Assembly (NCBI RefSeq): GCF_000020665.1
Contig: NC_011071.1
Location: forward strand, 2,656,501-2,720,500
Direction: 5' to 3'
Length of the DNA: 64,000 nucleotides
From: Stenotrophomonas maltophilia R551-3
GTDB taxonomy: Bacteria > Pseudomonadota > Gammaproteobacteria > Xanthomonadales > Xanthomonadaceae
The notes under the pieces are model-generated. The model had not been told where the DNA came from and did not search any database. It saw only the letters and a program-made list of their open reading frames with translations. Positions 59,529-64,000 of this stretch are shown in pieces (the stretch's first letter is position 1; every line of letters begins with the position of its first letter). Position numbers and translations under genes: made by a program.

Positions 59529-59969
59529 CTACGGCCACCAGCCACGCCCGAACCGGGCGAAATGATCGGCCGCACGCTCGAACGGGTTACGCGCACTCAC
59601 CCCGCCGCACAGCAGGTACACCGGCAGGTACAGCGGCCCCAGCACCATGTACTGGTAGACGTGCGCGCGTTCGTGGTCATCCAGCCGGATCAGCGGCTCC
59701 ACTCCCCACCCCGCCTGGTGCGCATAGGTGCGGCAGGAAATACCCAGGTCATGGCCGGTATGCAGGATCACGTTGCCCAGGGTGATCGCCCCGCCTGGTC
59801 CCCACGGCCAGCGATCGAACACCAGCGCACAGTCACGGCTGCTCCAACGCAGCGTCGCCCCGCCAAGCATGCCGGCCAGGCCGCCGATCACGCCGAGCAG
59901 GGAATTGGGGGACGTCCACACCGCGCCCAGCACCTGCAGCGCGCGCAGCCAGATCGGCCAGGGCGTCAC
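59529..59969 (-). CDS. Membrane-associated protein with HExxH motif
   Basis: A 146-residue protein with one long hydrophobic segment near the N-terminus (SLLGVIGGLAGMLGGATL) and a hydrophobic stretch after the motif (MVLGPLYLPVYLLCGG). His99-Glu-Arg-Ala-His103 fits the zinc-peptidase motif HExxH, and Glu131/His136 could supply a third ligand. I use the GTG at 59969; the true start might be a TTG overlapping the PspC stop codon. It directly follows the pspC-like gene. A small membrane metallopeptidase is possible, but the fold is not recognised. Confidence 0.55.
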   Translation of the reverse strand: MTPWPIWLRALQVLGAVWTSPNSLLGVIGGLAGMLGGATLRWSSRDCALVFDRWPWGPGGAITLGNVILHTGHDLGISCRTYAHQAGWGVEPLIRLDDHERAHVYQYMVLGPLYLPVYLLCGGVSARNPFERAADHFARFGRGWWP

Positions 59970-59977
59970 GGGAGTCT

Positions 59978-60181
59978 TCAATCGGCCTCGTTGGGAATCA
60001 GCAGCCACAGGATCAGGTAGACCAGGATGCCGGGGAAGGCCGCCGAGCCGATCGAGACCAGCACGAACACGATCCGCACCAGCGTGGGGTTCCAGCCGAA
60101 GCGGTGGGCGATGCCGCCCATCACGCCGGCAATCATGCGGTCGTTCAATGAACGCGACAGCGTGCGCGGCGTGGTGTTCAT
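59978..60181 (-). CDS. PspC-domain membrane protein
   Basis: A 67-residue PspC-domain protein: RTLSRSLNDRMIAGVMGGIA, then HRFGWNPTLVRIVFVLVSIG and a C-terminal membrane segment ending LILWLLIPNEAD. In E. coli PspC senses membrane damage, but stand-alone short versions are common and their role is unclear. It precedes the HExxH protein gene by a few bases on the same strand, so the two are coexpressed. Confidence 0.85.
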   Translation of the reverse strand: MNTTPRTLSRSLNDRMIAGVMGGIAHRFGWNPTLVRIVFVLVSIGSAAFPGILVYLILWLLIPNEAD

Positions 60182-60210
60182 GGCGGTTCTCCTGGGCTAC
60201 GGGAAAAGCA

Positions 60211-60233
60211 GTCGTGCGTGGCTCGACTTTACA
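60211..60233. repeat. Decayed SMAG-type hairpin
   Basis: AGTCGTGC-GTG-GCTCGACT followed by TTAC, a degenerate form of the CTAC-ended unit with one stem mismatch. It lies between the PspC and DUF5329 genes. Confidence 0.5.
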
Positions 60234-60245
60234 CCGCCCCTATGT

Positions 60246-60623
60246 CTACGGCGTGCGGTGGCGCAGGGCCTGCAGGCGTGCGCCGAACCAGGCTGCCGCG
60301 GTCTGTTCAGGCTGCCCCGGACACTGGATACGGTAGGGCTTGCCGCTCATGCTGCTCTGGCTGGCGGCGCGCTCGATGAACTGCTCGGCGCTGTCCACCA
60401 TGTTCTTTTTCAGCAGGTAATCGTACTTGCGCTGCAGGTGCGACCGCGCATCGCTGCCGTCGTGCCAACTGCCATTGCGCTGGAAACGGCATTGGGAGCC
60501 GTCCAGGCTGGAAATCAGCTGCGCGATCTCCCGTTGCGCCTGCGGGCTGGGGGCAGCGTGGGCAACAGGTGCAGCCAGCAGCAGCGTAGCAAGCAGCATC
60601 GAAATCCTTTGCGACATCATCAC
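60246..60623 (-). CDS. DUF5329-like exported protein
   Basis: A 125-residue exported protein. A signal peptide (ISMLLATLLLAAPVAHA) is followed by EIAQLISSLDGSQCRFQRNG, SWHDGSDARSHLQRKYDYLL and YRIQCPGQPEQTAAAWFGAR, the order of DUF5329. Two Cys residues may form a disulfide. Function unknown. It is followed by a SMAG hairpin and stands upstream of the PHA synthase genes in the reading sense only by position. Confidence 0.72.
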   Translation of the reverse strand: MMMSQRISMLLATLLLAAPVAHAAPSPQAQREIAQLISSLDGSQCRFQRNGSWHDGSDARSHLQRKYDYLLKKNMVDSAEQFIERAASQSSMSGKPYRIQCPGQPEQTAAAWFGARLQALRHRTP

Positions 60624-60632
60624 CCTCCATGC

Positions 60633-60655
60633 AGTCGAGCATGGCTCGACTCTAC
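60633..60655. repeat. SMAG-type REP hairpin (single)
   Basis: AGTCGAGC-ATG-GCTCGACT plus CTAC, followed by a run of eleven A. It lies between the DUF5329 gene and the end of phaC. On the minus strand the T-run precedes the hairpin. Confidence 0.8.
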
Positions 60656-60675
60656 AAAAAAAAAAGAAACCGGCT

Positions 60676-61743
60676 TTACGCGTCGCGCGCTTTCAACCAG
60701 CCATCGATCGTCGCCGGCACTTCGCGTTGTGCACGCCCGGAAACATAGATACCGATGTGCCCGCCGCGGAAACTGGACTCGGTGTAATCCTCGGTGCCCA
60801 GTCGGCCACGCATCGCGCGCGAGGCGTCCGGCGGCACCAGATGGTCCTGCTCGGCGTAGATGTTCAGTACCGGCAGGGTCACCTTCGACAGATCCACCGC
60901 CTCTTCGCCGATCCGCACCGTGCCGTACATCAGCCCGTTGCCCTGGTAGAACTGCTTGATGAAGTCGCGGAACGCCTCGCCCGCCAGGTCCGGTGAATCG
61001 AAGATCCACTTCTCCATGCGCAGGAAATCCTCCAGCGCCGCCTTGTCATCAAGGATGTCGAGCAGGCCGACGTACTTCTGCACGTTCAGACGGAACGGCT
61101 TGAGCATCAGGTAACTGGCATTCATCAGCTCGGCCGGGATGTTGCCCAGCGTGTCGACCAGCAGGTCCACATCCACCTGCCGCGCCCAGTGCGAGAGCAT
61201 GTTGTCGGCGGTGTGGAAATCGACCGGGGTGACCATGGTGATCAGCTTGCCCAGCTTCTGCCGGCGCAGCGCGGCGTAGCAGAGTGCGAACACGCCTCCC
61301 TGGCAGATGCCCAGCATGTCCACCGGACCACCGCTGCGCGCGCGCAGCGCATCCACCGCGCCATCGATGTAGCGCAGCAGGTAGTCCTCCAGGGTCTGGA
61401 AGCGTTCGGAACGGTCCGGGTAGCCCCAGTCCAGGACGTACACGTCCTGGCCCAGCGCCAGCAGCTTCTGCACCAGCGAACGGTCGGCCTGCAGGTCAAC
61501 CATGTACGGCCGATTGACCAACGCGTAGACGATCAGCAGCGGCGTGCGCCGGGTCGGCGCCTGTTCACCGACGAAGCGGTACAGCACCACCTTGCCATCG
61601 CGCCAGACCTCCTCGCGGGCGGTCACGCCGTAATCAACATCTTCGACCTGCGGCAGCAGCTTCAGCCCTTCCATCAGCTTGCGCTGCATGGCCAGGGTTT
61701 CCTGCATCAGGTCATCGGCGTTGAAGCCCAGCGGTCCCTTCAT
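60676..61743 (-). CDS. phaC: Class III PHA synthase, catalytic subunit PhaC
   Basis: A 355-residue alpha/beta-hydrolase, the length of class III rather than class I synthases. The nucleophile Cys147 lies in the lipase-like box GICQGG, the Asp in NIYAEQDHLVPPD and the His in RGGHIGIYVSG. It polymerises 3-hydroxyacyl-CoA into storage polyester at granule surfaces. It needs PhaE, whose gene ends with a 4-bp overlap upstream. No phaA or phaB is adjacent, so the monomer supply lies elsewhere. Confidence 0.93.
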   Translation of the reverse strand: MKGPLGFNADDLMQETLAMQRKLMEGLKLLPQVEDVDYGVTAREEVWRDGKVVLYRFVGEQAPTRRTPLLIVYALVNRPYMVDLQADRSLVQKLLALGQDVYVLDWGYPDRSERFQTLEDYLLRYIDGAVDALRARSGGPVDMLGICQGGVFALCYAALRRQKLGKLITMVTPVDFHTADNMLSHWARQVDVDLLVDTLGNIPAELMNASYLMLKPFRLNVQKYVGLLDILDDKAALEDFLRMEKWIFDSPDLAGEAFRDFIKQFYQGNGLMYGTVRIGEEAVDLSKVTLPVLNIYAEQDHLVPPDASRAMRGRLGTEDYTESSFRGGHIGIYVSGRAQREVPATIDGWLKARDA

Positions 61744-62804
61744 CGGTCACGCGCCCGAGTGGAGGTACGAGGTGCGGCCCTCTTCGCGGACGACTTTTTC
61801 GCAGACGCCTTCTTTGCGGGCGCCGCCTTCTTCGCGGCCTTGCGCGCGGCCGGCTTCACCTTCGCCGGCGCCGGTTGCGCCACCGGATCCACCTCGGCGG
61901 TACCGGCCAGCACCGCCACCTGTGCCTGCAGGCGGCGCAGGCTGCGCTCCAGCTCGGCGATGCGGCGGTGTGCGGCGTCCATCTCGCTCCGGGTCGGCAG
62001 GCCGATACGTTCACTCATCTGTTCCACCTCGCGCTGCAGGCCGGCGCGCAGGCGCATCTGTGCGTTGCCCAGCGAGGCGTACACCTGCTGGAACGGTTCG
62101 GACATGGCGACCTTGGCGTAGGCCTCCTCGGCCACTTCGATCCACAGGTCGAACATCGCGCGGGCGCTGGTCAGCTGGCTGCCCGGCTGCTCGTGCTCGG
62201 CCAGGCGCTGCTCGAACAGCGCAAAGGCCTCGTCCAGTGCCTGCTTGATCTGATCGACGTAGGCGCGTGAATGCTGCTGGTATTCCTCCTGCGCACGCAG
62301 CAGGGACTGCCAGCGCGCCTGGTGCTCGCGGCCGGGGCCGAACGCCGGGCTCTGCAGCCACGGGCCGGCCTGCAACTGGAACTGCTGCAGCCACGCCGCA
62401 AATTCGGGCACCGCGGCACCTGCGTGGGTACTGCCCCGGGCGCCCTGCAGCATCCACTGCAGCATGCCATCGCCCTGCCCCTGCACCGCCTCGCGCCAGG
62501 CCTGGGCCACGTCGGCGCTGCTGGCATCGCGGCCGGCGAAGCGCGCAGCCACTTCCTGCATGGTGCCGTACCAGCTGCCGGCCTGTTCGCGGAACCGGCG
62601 CACGGCATCTTCCGGCGCGCCCTGTCCCTGCTCTGGCAACAGCTGGCCCCACCAGTCGAACAGGCGCCGCCAGCTGCCGGGGTCGTCACCGGCCGGTGCA
62701 CCCGGGGTGGACGCATGACGCAGGGCATCGCCCCAGGCGCCGAAGTACTGCCGGGCCAGGGTCTCGAAATCGCTGCTGCCGGGGTCGTGGGCCGAGCTGG
62801 TCAT
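61740..62804 (-). CDS. phaE: Class III PHA synthase subunit PhaE, with basic C-terminal tail
   Basis: A 354-residue PhaE. The N-terminal LARQYFGAWGDALRHAS, the central WIEVAEEAYAKVAMSEPFQQ and the helix LRREVEQMSERIGLPTRSEM-like segment before the coiled coil (AHRRIAELERSLRRLQAQ) define the family. After residue 310 there is a Lys/Ala/Pro-rich tail (KAAKKAAPAKKASAKK) like that of phasin PhaF and histone H1. PhaE activates PhaC; the tail might bind DNA or the granule. Start at 62804; phaC follows with a 4-bp overlap. Confidence 0.92.
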   Translation of the reverse strand: MTSSAHDPGSSDFETLARQYFGAWGDALRHASTPGAPAGDDPGSWRRLFDWWGQLLPEQGQGAPEDAVRRFREQAGSWYGTMQEVAARFAGRDASSADVAQAWREAVQGQGDGMLQWMLQGARGSTHAGAAVPEFAAWLQQFQLQAGPWLQSPAFGPGREHQARWQSLLRAQEEYQQHSRAYVDQIKQALDEAFALFEQRLAEHEQPGSQLTSARAMFDLWIEVAEEAYAKVAMSEPFQQVYASLGNAQMRLRAGLQREVEQMSERIGLPTRSEMDAAHRRIAELERSLRRLQAQVAVLAGTAEVDPVAQPAPAKVKPAARKAAKKAAPAKKASAKKSSAKRAAPRTSTRARDR

Positions 62805-62826
62805 CGCAGGCCTCCGCAGGGCTGGC

Positions 62827-63441
62827 TCATGGCTTGGGGATGCGCAGGGTCTTGCTGATCATCAGCGACCCGGACAGGGCGAACAGCAGCACCATCGGGT
62901 GCAGCTGCCACGGCCCGATCTGCCACTGGCCGAACCAGATGTCCTGGCCGATGGCGCCGGTGCCGGCGGCGATGGCCAGCACGATCACCAGCAGCAGGCT
63001 GGTCGGGATCGGCGTGCCCTCGAAATACTTGACCTTGCCCTCGTCGCCGGCCAGTGCCTCGGCGGTGACGTTGTAGCGGGCCAGGCGGCTGACACCACAG
63101 CAGACGAAGTAGCTCAGCACCAGCCAGTCCCAGCCGCCCTGCATGCCGCAGGCATAGGCCAGCGCCGCCGGCGCCACACCGAAGGAGATCACATCGGACA
63201 GCGAGTCCAGCTCACGGCCCAGGGTGGAGCTGGACTTGCGCCAGCGCGCGATGTGCCCGTCGAGGGCATCGAAGATGAAGGCCAGCGGGATCAGCGCCAT
63301 GCCGAACAGCAGATAGCCGCGCTCGCCGTCCTGCAGGAAGCGCATCGCAGCGAAGACGGCACCGGTGCCGCAGAAAGCATTGGCCAGGGTGAACCAGTCG
63401 GCCAGCTGGAATTCGCGCAGCATCGAGAAGTGACGTTTCAT
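62827..63441 (-). CDS. pssA: CDP-diacylglycerol-serine O-phosphatidyltransferase
   Basis: A 204-residue CDP-alcohol phosphatidyltransferase with about six membrane helices. The catalytic motif D-G-x2-A-R-x8-G-x3-D-x3-D reads DGHIARWRKSSSTLGRELDSLSD. FEGTPIP near the middle is typical of PssA of the integral-membrane type. It makes phosphatidylserine for phosphatidylethanolamine. It precedes phaE on the same strand by 22 bp, though no functional link is known. Phosphatidylcholine synthase is excluded by length and by the FEGTPIP motif. Confidence 0.88.
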   Translation of the reverse strand: MKRHFSMLREFQLADWFTLANAFCGTGAVFAAMRFLQDGERGYLLFGMALIPLAFIFDALDGHIARWRKSSSTLGRELDSLSDVISFGVAPAALAYACGMQGGWDWLVLSYFVCCGVSRLARYNVTAEALAGDEGKVKYFEGTPIPTSLLLVIVLAIAAGTGAIGQDIWFGQWQIGPWQLHPMVLLFALSGSLMISKTLRIPKP

Positions 63442-63785
63442 GGAGTCTCACGGAGCATCAAGGCCCACAGGTTACCGCGAGCACCGCTGCTGGCGACAGC
63501 GGCGGCAGGGACCATCCTTCACCGCTCCCTCACCTGCCCTCACCGGCGGTGAATTTTTCGCCACCCATCTTGACAGCCTAGGGGGGTGGCGCCTGTCGGC
63601 GCTTATCCACAAAGTTGCCCACGCGTAATCCACACCCCCTGTGGACAACCAGATCTCACCGACTGCGACGCTGGACATTTCCTCATCACCCCGAAGCGGG
63701 GTTTCCCTACTTCCCAAGCCGCAGGGTCGGCGCTATGGTCACCGGCGGACCCGCCGCCGCCACGTCCGAAACTCTGCAACGGACG
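63442..63785. other. Divergent gap with three DnaA-box-like sites
   Basis: About 344 bp between pssA (minus) and the methyltransferase gene (plus), with no supported gene. It holds TTATCCACA (63603-63611), TAATCCACA (63626-63634) and TGTGGACAA (63640-63648, inverse). No further AT-rich unwinding region is seen. Confidence 0.5.
63603..63648. promoter_or_regulatory. Cluster of three DnaA boxes
   Basis: One perfect consensus box (TTATCCACA) and two with one change each, all within 46 bp, two in the same and one in opposite orientation. It lies 140 bp upstream of the methyltransferase gene. This suggests DnaA control of that promoter, or a DnaA-titration site, rather than an origin. Confidence 0.5.
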
Positions 63786-64000
63786 ATGATGATGCTGGAT
63801 GCTCCTACCCTGGCCGCACAGCTGCGGCAGCCCCATGGCGAGGCTGCGCTGGAGGTGGCCGACGCGATGAACCGCAGCAACGGCGCACTCAACCAGGCCG
63901 CGATCGGGCTGCTGGCCGCCTCCGCTGGTGAACGGATCCTGGAGATCGGCCCGGGCAACGCCGCATTCGCGCCGCAGCTGCTGCAGGCCTCCGGCAGCCA
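63786..64000 (+). CDS. SAM-dependent methyltransferase, N-terminal part only (cut by window edge)
   Basis: The first 71 codons are visible. Three consecutive ATG codons (63786, 63789, 63792) could each serve as start. The chain has NRSNGALNQAAIGLL, then the class I methyltransferase motif I, RILEIGPGNAAFAPQLL, where GPGN binds S-adenosylmethionine. The NxxxN preface resembles ubiquinone/menaquinone-like small-molecule methyltransferases, but the substrate region lies beyond the edge. Confidence 0.8.
   Translation, partial: MMMLDAPTLAAQLRQPHGEAALEVADAMNRSNGALNQAAIGLLAASAGERILEIGPGNAAFAPQLLQASGS

Larger units (their letters stand above)
58951..59529. repeat. Composite symmetric repeat block, about 580 bp
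   Basis: Sequence at 58951-58984 (GTTTCCAGCGAACGG...) recurs inverted at 59496-59529 with two differences in 34. Inside lie two long hairpins (59022-59123 and 59357-59460) at mirror positions, then related segments CCACCCACGGAGAAGAAAAA, and a SMAG pair (59208-59275) at the centre. All are symmetric about 59240-59242, so two roughly 240-bp units stand head to head. The right end coincides with the stop codon of the next gene. No protein is encoded. The block is the longest non-coding stretch in the window. Confidence 0.75.

Noticed and set aside
63603..63648. Replication origin
   Set aside because: DnaA boxes are present, but no dnaA, dnaN, gyrB or rpmH is adjacent and there is no AT-rich unwinding region.

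Overview
The window reads as a stretch of chromosome from a GC-rich gammaproteobacterium of the Xanthomonadaceae, most likely Stenotrophomonas (S. maltophilia complex). The evidence is gene content (imuA-imuB-dnaE2 cassette with a Xanthomonad-type LexA box, alpha-amino-acid ester hydrolase-like enzyme, DcaP-like porin, class III PHA synthase) and more than ten GTAG-headed hairpin repeats of the SMAG type known from S. maltophilia, often as inverted pairs. There is no prophage, transposase, integron or CRISPR array; this is core and niche chromosome.

Layout. 1-9 kb: start of the L-lactate permease gene with an LldR-type operator, an MgtC-family protein, an SDR/AraC divergent pair, a secreted beta-repeat protein, an ester hydrolase, and an MFS exporter with a divergent LysR regulator. 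10-18 kb: a periplasmic GH3 glycosidase with an extra N-terminal domain, a VOC protein, an AraC regulator, a fatty acid hydroxylase, and a LysR-DsbA-cyclase group. 18.5-24 kb: the SOS mutagenesis cassette imuA-imuB-dnaE2. 24.5-27.6 kb: a pyridoxal-phosphate locus (MocR regulator, PLP-binding protein, amidotransferase). 28-34 kb: a Has-type haem uptake operon (ECF sigma, FecR anti-sigma, HasR-like receptor, ChaN-like protein, TonB) behind a Fur box. 34-40 kb: a four-gene minus-strand operon of porin, arginine/agmatine-type antiporter, AdiA-like decarboxylase and CDF transporter, with a perfect FNR/Anr-type box upstream. 40.6-43.5 kb: DsbG, TlpA-like protein and GlxA-like regulator. 43.6-47.2 kb: a MerR regulator, three tandem tRNA-Ala/tRNA-Glu pairs, an acetyltransferase, an SRAP protein, a receiver protein and tRNA-Leu. 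47.2-55.7 kb: a signalling block with two diguanylate cyclases and a BdlA-like PAS-PAS-MCP protein under a near-perfect sigma-28 promoter. 56-64 kb: Tex, small membrane proteins, phaC-phaE, pssA and the start of a methyltransferase gene.

Several modules form coherent units: LexA with imuABC, Fur plus sigma/anti-sigma with haem uptake, low-oxygen acid resistance, and PLP homeostasis with a MocR sensor next to the PLP carrier.

The least explained structure is a family of three long hairpins (13753-13854, 59022-59123, 59357-59460). Their loops are conserved, while their 25-26 bp arms differ between copies but stay self-complementary. Two of them lie head to head in a roughly 580-bp symmetric structure (58951-59529) centred on a SMAG pair. 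I know of no name for this family, but I could not search for one.
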